Of a stretch of DNA of 54,925 nt, positions 8,213-17,730 are shown one piece after another. The stretch lies in assembly GCA_016934415.1 (NCBI GenBank), contig JAFGSW010000001.1, forward strand, positions 1-54,925. Direction: 5' to 3'. The notes beneath the pieces were generated by a model that worked only from the letters and a program-made list of their open reading frames with translations, did not search any database and had not been told where the DNA came from. The DNA is from Spirochaetales bacterium (GTDB lineage: Bacteria > Spirochaetota > Spirochaetia > SZUA-6 > RPPD01). Made by a program: the position numbers and the translations under genes. The stretch's first letter is position 1, and every line of letters starts with the position of its first letter.

Positions 8213-9724
8213 CTTTTTTGTGGCTCCCCGCCCCGCCCGTATCGTCATTTCCGCCAGCCGCAGGCTCAGCGAATCGCTGAAGCACCGCCTGGTCGTCCGC
8301 CAGCCCCAGTTGCCCGTTCCCGTGCCGGGCGTGTTCATCCGCGCCCGTTCGTCCAGGCCGAGAACGTCCTGCAGGGGGAGAATGACCGTGTCCGCGCGCG
8401 AGCCCAACGTCAGGGCGGCGAGTTTTTCGTGGACGTTCCGGGCGGTCACGCCCGGTCCGCAGTGCGCCCGGACCCTCGCGCGCGCCGCCGCGTCGGCCTC
8501 CGTACGATACCAGCCCCGGGCCGTGTTGGTGTCGTGGTTGCCGGTATAGGCCACGCAGTTCCCGACGTAATTGCGGGGCAGGTGGGTGTTTTTTTCCGAG
8601 TCGTCCCCGAAGGCGAAGAGAAGAACGCGCATGCCCGGCAGCTTGAGCTCCCGGAGCAGGCGGCGCACGTCCGGGGTGATGTGGCCCAGGTCCTCGGCCC
8701 ATATCCGCCTGAGGATGCGGGGAACGCCGGAACCGCGGAAGAGCGCGGCGCCCGGGCCGGGAACCCAGCGGCCGCGCACGGCCGTCCGTTCGCCGGCCTT
8801 GATTTCCCAGCAGGACGCAAGGCCGCGAAAATGGTCGATCCGGACGAGGTCGAACAATTCCAGCGCGCGGCGCAGGCGTGCGCGCCACCAGGCGAAACCG
8901 GAGCGCCGGCACCGGGGCCAATCGTATACCGGGTTTCCCCAGCGCTGGCCGGTCCGGCTGAAAGAGTCGGGCGGCACGCCGCTCACGAACTTCATTGTTC
9001 CGCTCTTGTGCAGTTTGAAGAGCGAGGGGTGGGCCCAGACGTCGGCGCCGTCGTGGTCGACGTAGATCGGGATGTCCCCGGCGATGGCGATCCCCGCTTC
9101 GCGGGCGTGCGCCCGCAATGTCTCCCACTGCCGGTGAAACAGATATTGGAAAAACCGTAGTCGCTCGATTTCCTCGGCCAGGTCAGCCCGCGCCGCGGCG
9201 AGCGCCCGCGGCGCGCGTGTCCGCAAGGATGCGGGCCAGTCGGTCCACGGTCGTCTCAGTTTTTGACGGAGAACTGTAAACAGGGCGTAGTCGGGCAGCC
9301 ACAGACGGGTATCGTCGAGAAAGCGATCGTAATCACGGGGCGGGCGCGGCCGGGCGGCGAACGAACCGCAGGCGGCGTCGAGCAGTCGGTACTTGTACCG
9401 GATCACCTCCCCGAAGAGGACTTTCTCGGCGGGAAAAGCGGGCGGGTCGGAAATCTCCCGGAGGGTGAGCCAGCCTTCGGCGGCCAGGACCTCCGGGCTT
9501 ATAAAAAGGGGGTTTCCGGCGAAGGCGGACGGGCTGCTGTAGGGAGAGTTGCCCCGCCGGGGGTCGGTAATGCTCAGGGGAAGCACCTGCCAGACGGATT
9601 GGCGCGCCGCCTTCAGGAAATCGATGAAGCGGTGCGCTTCCGGGCCGAAGTCCCCGATGCCGAACCGGGAGGGGAGGGAGGAAACGTGGAGGAGGATGCC
9701 GCTTCTTCGCTGACCCATCGCCAT
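8198..9724 (-). CDS. malQ: 4-alpha-glucanotransferase (amylomaltase, GH77)
   Basis: MalQ transfers maltooligosaccharide segments between 1,4-glucans, releasing glucose, and acts in the cytosol in maltodextrin and glycogen turnover. The GH77 barrel shows the nucleophile Asp in VRIDHFRG (D297), the acid/base Glu in IWAEDLGH (E344) and the stabilising Asp in TGNHDTN (D398). The N-terminal LHVSSLPSRFGIGDFG motif is also typical. The 508-residue length is normal for the short bacterial form. The C-terminal KKKSYG is provided by a dispersed repeat, so the native tail may have been replaced. It is the last gene of a minus-strand alpha-glucan cluster. Confidence 0.95.
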   Translation of the reverse strand: MAMGQRRSGILLHVSSLPSRFGIGDFGPEAHRFIDFLKAARQSVWQVLPLSITDPRRGNSPYSSPSAFAGNPLFISPEVLAAEGWLTLREISDPPAFPAEKVLFGEVIRYKYRLLDAACGSFAARPRPPRDYDRFLDDTRLWLPDYALFTVLRQKLRRPWTDWPASLRTRAPRALAAARADLAEEIERLRFFQYLFHRQWETLRAHAREAGIAIAGDIPIYVDHDGADVWAHPSLFKLHKSGTMKFVSGVPPDSFSRTGQRWGNPVYDWPRCRRSGFAWWRARLRRALELFDLVRIDHFRGLASCWEIKAGERTAVRGRWVPGPGAALFRGSGVPRILRRIWAEDLGHITPDVRRLLRELKLPGMRVLLFAFGDDSEKNTHLPRNYVGNCVAYTGNHDTNTARGWYRTEADAAARARVRAHCGPGVTARNVHEKLAALTLGSRADTVILPLQDVLGLDERARMNTPGTGTGNWGWRTTRRCFSDSLSLRLAEMTIRAGRGATKKKSYG

Positions 9725-9731
9725 TGTTCTC

Positions 9732-9856
9732 TTACTCCCTCCCGTGCAGCGCGGCCCGGAAGGCGGAGAGAATTTCCGCGACCGGCGCCATCGGCCCCTC
9801 GTCGAGCCGCCGTCCGGCCAGCGTGTCGGTATACGGGCCGCAAAGCGCCGCCGGCC
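9732..9856 (-). pseudogene. Possible remnant of maltooligosyl-trehalose synthase C-terminus
   Basis: Read on the minus strand, the bases between the GH57 stop and malQ encode PYTDTLAGRRLDEG followed by APVAEILSAF and a stop at 9732. This resembles the conserved tail of TreY (W-D-LTGR, then a helix ending near the terminus). Nothing upstream in this frame belongs to TreY; the frame runs into the GH57 gene out of phase. If real, it is a scrap left after deletion of a treY gene. The match is from memory of the family pattern over about 35 residues, so confidence is low. Confidence 0.35.
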
Positions 9857-12289
9857 TCACAACCGCACCCCGATATATAGCTGCGCGGCGAGCTTGTTCA
9901 CCAAACCGCTCCACTCCGCGTCGGCCGGAAAATCTTTCCCCGCGTTTCCCGAATTCCTTTCATCAATGATCCGCTGCATGAGGGTAAAGAAGGCGTTCTG
10001 CGACCGCCAGAGGTGGAGCTGCAAGTCAAGCCGCTTGAACGAGACCAGAAGCGACCGGATCGTGGCGAGGAGGCCCCTGTCGGCGGGATTGTCCAGAAGC
10101 CTCGCCAAAAGCTCCGTCAGCGCGTGATTGGCGGTGAAGCCGATGATGGCCCGGTCGATCTCGAACGACCAGTCCTTGATCTCATTGGCGATCCGGTTGA
10201 GGGCCTTCGTGTCCGGCGTTTCGGCCTTGAGCAGGTTGAGAATGTCGCGGTTGATGACGAATTCGATGTTGGCGGCGAGGATCTTGGGGAACATGAAGGA
10301 GGAGCGTTTCTGGGATTTCAGAAGCGGATAGTATTGCGCGTAGATTTGGCGCGAGTGCGCCTCCATCGATGTGATCGCCTCGGCGAAGATCTCGCGGTAG
10401 ACCGTCTGCTGCTCGTGCTGGAACAAGTGGGTGAGCGAGAACTGGTTGTCGCCGTAGTACGCGGCGAGGAGCCGGACCAGGCGGGGCGCATCGTCCGCGG
10501 CGAAAGCTTCCAGGGTTTCCTTCCTCATCGCCTGGTACGATTCCTCGTCCGCGAAAGCGCCGGTCCCGCAACTCAGGTTGTTGTCGCCCCGGTACACCGC
10601 GGTGAAGGCGGTGCGCATTTTCTCGCACGTGATTTCGGAGCGAAGCTCGGCTCGTCCGATCAGGTATTTTCGCTTTCCCGCCGCCGCGGCGGTGTCGGTT
10701 TCCACCCGGTCGGCCCGGAAACAGTACACCTTCGCCCCCTCTCCATATTCGCGGAACAGGGAGGACATGGCGAAATGGGCGCAGACCCGGAGCATGTCGA
10801 CGCTCGAGGGCTTGACGAACGACTCGTAGATCCCGCGGCCATTGGCGAAGCGCGTCACGTTGGTGGGGACTCCCTCGAGCCGTCGGAGGAGCTCTCCCTC
10901 GACGTCCCGCCCCGAGGTCTCCCCGTGAAGCTGAGCGACCCGGGCCGCGTATTTCAGGACCTGCGTGCTCTCTATCCCGGACACGTCGTCGAAGAACCAG
11001 CCGCAGCTCGTGTACATGAGGAGGGCGTGGCGCTGCATCTCCAGGAGCTTCAGCACGGTGATCTTCTCGCGTTCGTCGACCGGGCGCGACAGACGTTCGC
11101 TCAAGAATCGGTCGACGTTCTCCGGAGAGCGGTCGAGGATGACGTCGATATAATCGTCCCTCGCCTTCCAGGGATCGGCGGTGAAGGCGGCCATCGCCTG
11201 CTCGAAGCGGGCCGCCGCCGCGTCCCTGAGCCAGTCGAGGGCATTGCGCAGCGGTTCCCGCCATCGCTGGTGCCAGTCGGGGTGCTGCAACGACGAGCAT
11301 CCGCAATCCGACTTCCATCGTTCCACCCCGTGGACGCAACTCCAGGAGGAATTCTCGATGATCGAGACTTCATGCTCGGGCGGATGCTGTGAGAGAAATT
11401 CGCCGTAGTTGGTAAGACGGACGTCGGTTTTCTCCCGGATGGAACGCAGGCAGTAGGCGAGCGACATGTCCCCGTAGACGTGATGGTGGCCGTATGTTTC
11501 CCCGTCGTTGGCGATGTGCACGAGCTGCGGTTCCGCGGAGTCGGTGAACAACCCGAGGAGCCGGTCCGCGAAGTCCCGGCCATTGGAGAGGAGGCGATCG
11601 AAACCGACGCTCTGGCTGGCCGGACCGTCGTAGAAAAAAAGAGCGATCGATTTTCCGCCGGAAAGGAAGCACCGGTAGGCGCGTTTGGGATCGATTGTGG
11701 AACCCGTGACGTCCGTCCACGCGTCTTCGCCGATCCGGCGCACGGCGGCGGCCTGGCGCGGAGCGAGAATGGTGAAGGCGATGCCCTCATCGGCCAGCAG
11801 GCCGAGCGTCTCCATATCCACCGCCGTCTCGGGCAGCCACATCCCCTCGGGCGCCCGGCCGAAGCGTTTTTGGAAGTCCCTGATCCCCCAGCGGATCTGG
11901 GTGCGCCGGTCGCGGCCGTTCGCGAGCGGCAGGATCATGTGATTGTAGGCCTGGGCGATCGCGGAGCCGTGGCCGGAGAACTCCTCCCCGCTCAGGCGGT
12001 CGGCCTCGATGATTTTTTCATAGGTGTCCGGCTGGCGCTCCGCGAGCCAGGAAATCAGGGTGGGGCCGAAGTTGAAGCTCAGGGAGGCGTAGTTGTTGAC
12101 GATGTCGACGATCTTGTTTCGATTGTTGACCAACCGGCTGGCTGAATTCGGCGTGTAACATTCCTCGGCGATTTTTTCGTTCCAGTCGTGGTAGGGATAG
12201 GCGGCGGCCTGGTGCTCGATGTATTCCAGCCAGGGATTTTCGCGGGGCGGTTGGTAGAAATGGCCGTGTATACAGACGTACTTATTCAT
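9857..12289 (-). CDS. GH57-family glycosidase with DUF3536 C-terminal domain
   Basis: The 810-residue protein starts with the GH57 signature CIHGHFYQPPRENPWLE. The probable nucleophile Glu is in GMWLPETAVD (about residue 174) and the probable acid Asp is in ANDGETYGHHH (about residue 261). The C-terminal half matches the DUF3536 type that often accompanies this GH57 subgroup. GH57 enzymes act on alpha-1,4 and alpha-1,6 glucans (amylase, branching, glucanotransferase). The precise activity of the DUF3536 group is not established, so no gene symbol is given. It lies between malQ and glgB, consistent with a role in glycogen or maltodextrin metabolism. No signal peptide is seen, so it is cytosolic. 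Confidence 0.88.
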   Translation of the reverse strand: MNKYVCIHGHFYQPPRENPWLEYIEHQAAAYPYHDWNEKIAEECYTPNSASRLVNNRNKIVDIVNNYASLSFNFGPTLISWLAERQPDTYEKIIEADRLSGEEFSGHGSAIAQAYNHMILPLANGRDRRTQIRWGIRDFQKRFGRAPEGMWLPETAVDMETLGLLADEGIAFTILAPRQAAAVRRIGEDAWTDVTGSTIDPKRAYRCFLSGGKSIALFFYDGPASQSVGFDRLLSNGRDFADRLLGLFTDSAEPQLVHIANDGETYGHHHVYGDMSLAYCLRSIREKTDVRLTNYGEFLSQHPPEHEVSIIENSSWSCVHGVERWKSDCGCSSLQHPDWHQRWREPLRNALDWLRDAAAARFEQAMAAFTADPWKARDDYIDVILDRSPENVDRFLSERLSRPVDEREKITVLKLLEMQRHALLMYTSCGWFFDDVSGIESTQVLKYAARVAQLHGETSGRDVEGELLRRLEGVPTNVTRFANGRGIYESFVKPSSVDMLRVCAHFAMSSLFREYGEGAKVYCFRADRVETDTAAAAGKRKYLIGRAELRSEITCEKMRTAFTAVYRGDNNLSCGTGAFADEESYQAMRKETLEAFAADDAPRLVRLLAAYYGDNQFSLTHLFQHEQQTVYREIFAEAITSMEAHSRQIYAQYYPLLKSQKRSSFMFPKILAANIEFVINRDILNLLKAETPDTKALNRIANEIKDWSFEIDRAIIGFTANHALTELLARLLDNPADRGLLATIRSLLVSFKRLDLQLHLWRSQNAFFTLMQRIIDERNSGNAGKDFPADAEWSGLVNKLAAQLYIGVRL

Positions 12290-12471
12290 GAGAATCTCTC
12301 AAATAGAGTATAAAACCTCATGACGGAAAGTCCAGCGTTTCCGGCGCACCGACGGGCGGTGCTCCAAGCGGATCGAGGAGCGCTGGCGATCGGGCATCGT
12401 TATCCGGGTTCGGCTTTCCCGCAAGTCCGGGCACGACGGAATCGGAACAGTCATTGATAGGCCGCCGCACG

Positions 12472-14403
12472 TCACGGCTCCCGTTTCAGAAAGAGTGCGC
12501 CCAGCGGAGGCAGCGTGAGGGAAATGGCGTCATAGAAGCCGTGAAGGGCGATCGGAATCGTTTCCCGGCCCCCGCAGTTGCCCGCGTTCGAGCCGCCGAA
12601 TTCGGCGGCGTCGCTGTTCGCGAGCTCTTTCCAGTACCCGGGGGCGGGCACGCCGACGCGGTAGGCGCTCCGCGTCACCGGGGTGAAGTTGCAGACGACC
12701 AGCAGCGGCTCGCTTTTATCCCGCCCGTAGCGGAGGAGGGACACGACCGATTGTTCCGAATCGTTGGGGTCAATGCAATGAAACCCCTCCGCTTCGAAGT
12801 CGCGTTCATGGAGGGCGGGCTCGTCGCGGTAGAGACGGTTCAAGGTTTGCACCCAGCGGAGGAGGCCCGTGTGTTCCGCCGATTTCAATAGATGCCAGTC
12901 GAGGCTTCGATCATGGTTCCATTCCCGCCACTGTCCGAACTCCGATCCCATGAAGAGGAGTTTCTTGCCGGGGTGGGCGAAGAGGTAGGCGAACAACAAT
13001 CGCAGGTTGGCGAATTTTTGCCAATCGTCGCCCGGCATTTTCGAGAGCAGCGATTTCTTCCCGTGCACCACCTCGTCGTGGGAAAGGGCGAGCATGAAGT
13101 TTTCGGAAAAAGCGTACATGTAGCTGAAGGTGAGCCGGTCGTGATGATACTTGCGGTACACCGGGTCCTTGGAGAAATAGGAGAGGGTATCGTGCATCCA
13201 GCCCATGTTCCACTTCATCCCGAAGCCGAGTCCACCGGAGTAGGTCGGCCGGGAGACGCCCGTCCAGGAGGTCGATTCCTCGGCCACGGTCACGATGTCA
13301 GGATAGCGCTCGTAAAGCGCGGTATTGAGCGTTTTCAGGAACTCGATCGATTCCAGGTCCTCCCTTCCGCCGAATTTGTTCGGTATCCATTCGCCCGCCT
13401 TCCGCGAATAGTCGAGGTAGAGCATGGAGGCGACCGCGTCCACCCGCAGCCCGTCGGCGTGGTACTTGTCGCACCAAAAGAAGGCGCTCGAGATTAAAAA
13501 CTCACGCACCTCGTTCCGGCCCAGGTTGAAGATGTAGCTCTTCCAATCCGGGTGAAACCCGCGGCGAATATCGGCGTGCTCGTAGAGGTGGGTGCCGTCG
13601 AAATAGACCAGACCGTGCTCGTCAGAGGGAAAATGCGAAGGCACCCAGTCGAGGATCACTCCTATGCCGTTTTGGTGCAGAACGTCGATGAGGGCCATGC
13701 ACTCCTGCGGCGTGCCGAAGCGGCTGGTCGGGGAGAAGTAGCCTATCGTCTGGTAGCCCCACGAGCCGAAAAAGGGGTATTCGGTGACGGGGAGGAACTC
13801 GACGTGAGTGAACCCGCATTCCTTGATGTGGCGGACCAACGGCTCGGCCGTGTCCCTGTAGGTGAGAAAGGTCCCGGCCGGCGTTCTTTTCCAGGAACCG
13901 AGGTGCAGCTCGTAGACGGAAACGGGACGGTCGGTGCGGACCGCCTCTCCCCGCCGTTTCATCCAGTTCCCGTCGCTCCATTCGTATTTCAAGTCCCAGA
14001 CCACGGACGCGGTGTTGGGGGGTATCTCGTTGAAGAACGCGAACGGATCGCGTTTTTCAACGGTGTAGCCGTCCTGCCTGGAGCGGACGAAATACTTGTA
14101 CATGGTTCCCGGCCCGACGCCGGGGATAAAACCTTCCCAGACCCCCGATTGGTCCCTGCGCGTCCGCAGAGGGTGTGATTCCTTATTCCAGCCGTTGAAA
14201 TCGCCGATCACGGAGACGGCTTCGGCGTTCGGCGCCCAGACCGCGAACAGAACGCCGTCCTTTCCTTCCTTTACCGCGGGATGAGCGCCCAGCTTGTCGT
14301 ACAGGTTGTAATGCGTCCCCTCTCGGAACAGGGAAACATCCCGTTCGGTGAAGATGCTCGCCGCTTCCGGGGAGACGCCCCCGGACTCAGGTTTTTTCGC
14401 CAT
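12472..14403 (-). CDS. glgB: 1,4-alpha-glucan branching enzyme (GH13)
   Basis: GlgB introduces alpha-1,6 branches into linear alpha-glucan. An N-terminal CBM48/isoamylase-N module (about residues 35-135, including GDFNGWNKESHPL) precedes a GH13 barrel. The nucleophile is in DGLRVDAV (D322), the acid Glu in VAEESTSW (E375) and the third carboxylate in LSHDEVVHGK (D443). The C-terminal beta domain ends near residue 640. At 643 residues it is the shorter GlgB form lacking the extra N-terminal module. It lies 9 bases downstream of the treS-maltokinase gene, so the two are clearly in one transcript. Confidence 0.96.
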   Translation of the reverse strand: MAKKPESGGVSPEAASIFTERDVSLFREGTHYNLYDKLGAHPAVKEGKDGVLFAVWAPNAEAVSVIGDFNGWNKESHPLRTRRDQSGVWEGFIPGVGPGTMYKYFVRSRQDGYTVEKRDPFAFFNEIPPNTASVVWDLKYEWSDGNWMKRRGEAVRTDRPVSVYELHLGSWKRTPAGTFLTYRDTAEPLVRHIKECGFTHVEFLPVTEYPFFGSWGYQTIGYFSPTSRFGTPQECMALIDVLHQNGIGVILDWVPSHFPSDEHGLVYFDGTHLYEHADIRRGFHPDWKSYIFNLGRNEVREFLISSAFFWCDKYHADGLRVDAVASMLYLDYSRKAGEWIPNKFGGREDLESIEFLKTLNTALYERYPDIVTVAEESTSWTGVSRPTYSGGLGFGMKWNMGWMHDTLSYFSKDPVYRKYHHDRLTFSYMYAFSENFMLALSHDEVVHGKKSLLSKMPGDDWQKFANLRLLFAYLFAHPGKKLLFMGSEFGQWREWNHDRSLDWHLLKSAEHTGLLRWVQTLNRLYRDEPALHERDFEAEGFHCIDPNDSEQSVVSLLRYGRDKSEPLLVVCNFTPVTRSAYRVGVPAPGYWKELANSDAAEFGGSNAGNCGGRETIPIALHGFYDAISLTLPPLGALFLKREP

Positions 14404-14412
14404 GACGCCTCC

Positions 14413-17400
14413 TTATCCCTCGGCCAGCCGGTCGACGAGCACCTTTATGCCCATAACCGGGATGGGAATGAAATCCGGCCGGTTGTTGATTTCATAATCC
14501 AGTTCGTATATCGCCTTGTCCAGCAGGAACACGTTCACGAGCAGGTCGGCGTCTTCCTGTTTGCGCGGTGCGAAGGAGACGCCGGTCCGGCCCAGCGCGT
14601 ACGCGTCCAAAAACAGCCGGCACATGCGACGGTACCAAAAATCGGCCCACGGTGAAAGAAAGCCGATTCTCTTCTCCCCCAGGTTGGAGTGCAGCAGACT
14701 GTAGTAGGCGGCGTAATGAAACGAGCGCAGCATGCCGGCCACGTCCTTGTACGGCGACTGCTTGATCTTGCGCTCGCTCACCGGTCGCATCGGCTCGCCT
14801 TCGAAGTCTATGATGACAAAGTCTTTTCCGGTGAACAACACCTGCCCGAGGTGGTAGTCTCCGTGAACGCGCGTCTTGTAGGAGTCGATTTTGCGGCGGT
14901 AGACGCGGGCGAAGGAATCGAAGATCGCCGACTCGTTCCTGGCGACGGCCTGCAAATCTTCCTGGACGGCCGGCGGCAGCGTCCCGGCCTTCTTGCGGGC
15001 GTTTTTAAGGATCTGGGCGGCGCGCGTGCGCAGACCCTGGTAGAGCGAGTGCTGGTAATTGAGGGTGAAGGGTTCGGGGGCGAAGTCCGGATCGTCGCCC
15101 GCTTGGAACAACGCCTCGTGCATTTCACGCGAACGCCGTCCGAGCAGGCCGACGAGCTCGTCCAGGTACGGCGGGAAGACGGCCGCCACTTCCTCGGGGA
15201 GCGCGCCCGCGTCGGCCGCGACGGCCGCCGGATCGAACGTCTGGGCTTCTCCGAAGCTCTTCAGGATATTCTCGTAGTACACGACGAGCTGTCGGACGAC
15301 GTACGACCAGGCGTCGCCCTGGTTGGGAACGAAGGCCGTGACGACGGCGCAGGTGATCGGACCGCGCCCGGTGGCCCGGTATTCGATCGATCCGATAAAG
15401 GCGGAGACGAAGGCGAACTTTTTGCGGACGGAGAGGAAGCGCGTGATTTCCTCGTCGGGGTTGACCCCCTCGTGCAGCTTGCGGAAGAGTTTGACGAAAG
15501 CCCTGTCGCCGTAGACGATGGAGGTATTGCTTTGGTCGGCTTTCAGCACCCGCGACGCGCCGCCGGCCTCGAGTTCGAGCAAGTCGGAACGGAAGCGGGA
15601 TACGAAGTCGAAGGACAGCTCGCCCCCCCGCGCCCTCAATCGGCGCTTCCTGACGAGGTTGGCGAGGACGGCCCGCTGGAATTCGGGGCTGTAGGAGGCG
15701 TCGTAGAGGAGGCCGGTCTCGAAATCCGATACGACGGCAACGATCGTGTTTCGACGAACATCTTCCGCCGGAGGCGAGTCCTCGCGCACCGGAGCGTAGG
15801 CGGCCGGCAGAAGGTAGAGCTGGTCGTCCTCCTTCAGGAATTCGACGTTCACCAGGAGAAGGAAAACGTGGTTGCCGAGCACGGGAATCCGCTCGACAAG
15901 CTCGACGTTTTCGATCGCGCTGTTCCGCCTGCCGAACCAGCGGGCGCGCTCCATGTAGCGCGGCAGGATCGCGTCCGTGAGCTCCTCCCCATGCTCCTCG
16001 GAGAAGATTTCCGTCCAGCTCGCGCCCACCCGTAGAGCGGGGACATCGTCCGCCGCCGCAACGGCCTTCTGAACTTCCGCCCTCCGCAAGGCGAACCAAA
16101 AAAAACCGTGGGCGTTCAGGGTGAGGGTGAGGGGCGCATCGCCGATCCGGGCGAAGACGTTGTTTGAGAAAAGCTCTACCGCATCGCAGTCCAGGCATTC
16201 CTTGAGCTCGAGCGAAACAATCTCCGCGAAACGGGAAAGGTTGACGACACAGAGGACGACGTCCTTCTCCAAGCGCCTTACGAAGGCCAGAACACGGGGG
16301 TTGTCTCCGCCGACGAACTCAAAGCCGCCCCGGCTGAAAGCCGGATGTTCCTTGCGTACGGCGATGATCCGGTGCATCCACCAGAGGAGCGAGGTCGGAT
16401 TCTGTTCGAGGGTCTCGACGTTCCGCGACTCGTAATGAAATTCGGGATCGACGATCAGGGGGAGGAAGAGTCTTTGGGGAGTGGCCTTGGAGAAACCGGC
16501 GTTCTTGTCTGACGACCACTGCATGGGCGTGCGTACGCCGTTGCGGTCGCCCAGGTAATAATTGTCTCCCATGCCGATTTCGTCCCCGTAGTAGACCACG
16601 GGGGCGCCGGGCAGGGAGAAGAGCAGGCTGTTCATGAGCTCGATCCGATCCGGGCTGTTGAACAGAAGCGGCGCCAGACGCCGGCGAATCCCGTAATTGA
16701 TTTTCATGTGCGGATCCTTGACGAAGGTCCGGTACATGTAATCGCGCTCCTCGTCGGAAACCATCTCCAGAGTGAGCTCGTCGTGGTTACGCAGGAAGAT
16801 CGCCCACTGGCAGCCCGCGGGGATGGCGGGGGTCTGCTCGATGATGTCCTGGATCGGAAAGGAGTCCTCCATTTGGAGGGCCATGAAGAGCCGGGGCATG
16901 AGTGGAAAATGGAAGGCCATCTGGCACATGTCTCCCCGGCCGAAATAGGCGACCGCGTCCTCAGGCCACTGGTTGGCCTCCGCCAGGAGCATCTTGTCCT
17001 TGTACCGGCCGTCGACGTAGGCCCGGAGTTTTTTGAGGAAGGCGAAGGTTTCGGGCAGGTTTTCGCAGGATGTTCCTTCGCGTTCATAGAGGTAGGGAAC
17101 CGCGTCCAGCCTGAGCCCGTCGACGCCCATCTGGAACCAGAAGTCGAGAATGCGGAATATCTCCCGCTGCACGGCCGGGTTGTCGAAATTGAGGTCCGGC
17201 TGGTGGGAATAAAAACGGTGCCAGTAATAGGCGCGCGCCGCGTTGTCCCAGGTCCAGTTGGAGGCCTCGAAGTCCTTGAAGATGACGCGCGCGTCGCCGT
17301 ACTTGTCGGGCGAATCGCTCCAGACGTAGAAGTCGCGCCACCGGGTGCCCGGTTTTGCCATTCGCGATTTGCGGAACCATTCGTGCTGGTCGGAGGTATG

Positions 17401-17718
17401 GTTGATGACGAGCTCGATGATCACCTTCAGGCCGCGCCGGTGGGCCTCAGCCAGGAACAGCCGGAAGTCGCGTCGGGTGCCGTACTCGGGATTGACGCCG
17501 TAGTAATCGGAGATGTCGTAGCCGTCGTCCTTCTGCGGGGAAGGGAAAAAGGGCAGGAGCCAAAGCGCCGTCACTCCCAGGTTCTCGAGGTAATCGAGTT
17601 TTTTGATCAGGCCCGTAAAATCCCCTCTACCGTCATTGTTGCCGTCGAAAAACGATTTGACGTGCAGCTGGTAGATGATCGCGTCCAGGTACCAGGGCGG
17701 CGGGTTGGTGTCGGGCAT
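14413..17718 (-). CDS. treS: Trehalose synthase-maltokinase fusion (TreS-Pep2)
   Basis: The 1101-residue fusion has an N-terminal GH13 trehalose synthase (about residues 1-550) that interconverts trehalose and maltose, with catalytic residues in GLRLDAVPY (D205), LLAEANQW (E247) and RNHDEL (D313). The C-terminal maltokinase has the kinase-like loop VHGDYHLGQVLF followed by IIDFEGEP. It phosphorylates maltose with ATP to alpha-maltose-1-phosphate, the GlgE donor. Fusion of the two steps is a known arrangement of the GlgE pathway. A linker and inserted segment lie between about 560 and 700. The gene is 12 bases downstream of glgE. Confidence 0.95.
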   Translation of the reverse strand: MPDTNPPPWYLDAIIYQLHVKSFFDGNNDGRGDFTGLIKKLDYLENLGVTALWLLPFFPSPQKDDGYDISDYYGVNPEYGTRRDFRLFLAEAHRRGLKVIIELVINHTSDQHEWFRKSRMAKPGTRWRDFYVWSDSPDKYGDARVIFKDFEASNWTWDNAARAYYWHRFYSHQPDLNFDNPAVQREIFRILDFWFQMGVDGLRLDAVPYLYEREGTSCENLPETFAFLKKLRAYVDGRYKDKMLLAEANQWPEDAVAYFGRGDMCQMAFHFPLMPRLFMALQMEDSFPIQDIIEQTPAIPAGCQWAIFLRNHDELTLEMVSDEERDYMYRTFVKDPHMKINYGIRRRLAPLLFNSPDRIELMNSLLFSLPGAPVVYYGDEIGMGDNYYLGDRNGVRTPMQWSSDKNAGFSKATPQRLFLPLIVDPEFHYESRNVETLEQNPTSLLWWMHRIIAVRKEHPAFSRGGFEFVGGDNPRVLAFVRRLEKDVVLCVVNLSRFAEIVSLELKECLDCDAVELFSNNVFARIGDAPLTLTLNAHGFFWFALRRAEVQKAVAAADDVPALRVGASWTEIFSEEHGEELTDAILPRYMERARWFGRRNSAIENVELVERIPVLGNHVFLLLVNVEFLKEDDQLYLLPAAYAPVREDSPPAEDVRRNTIVAVVSDFETGLLYDASYSPEFQRAVLANLVRKRRLRARGGELSFDFVSRFRSDLLELEAGGASRVLKADQSNTSIVYGDRAFVKLFRKLHEGVNPDEEITRFLSVRKKFAFVSAFIGSIEYRATGRGPITCAVVTAFVPNQGDAWSYVVRQLVVYYENILKSFGEAQTFDPAAVAADAGALPEEVAAVFPPYLDELVGLLGRRSREMHEALFQAGDDPDFAPEPFTLNYQHSLYQGLRTRAAQILKNARKKAGTLPPAVQEDLQAVARNESAIFDSFARVYRRKIDSYKTRVHGDYHLGQVLFTGKDFVIIDFEGEPMRPVSERKIKQSPYKDVAGMLRSFHYAAYYSLLHSNLGEKRIGFLSPWADFWYRRMCRLFLDAYALGRTGVSFAPRKQEDADLLVNVFLLDKAIYELDYEINNRPDFIPIPVMGIKVLVDRLAEG

Positions 17719-17730
17719 CGGGCCTCCTTA

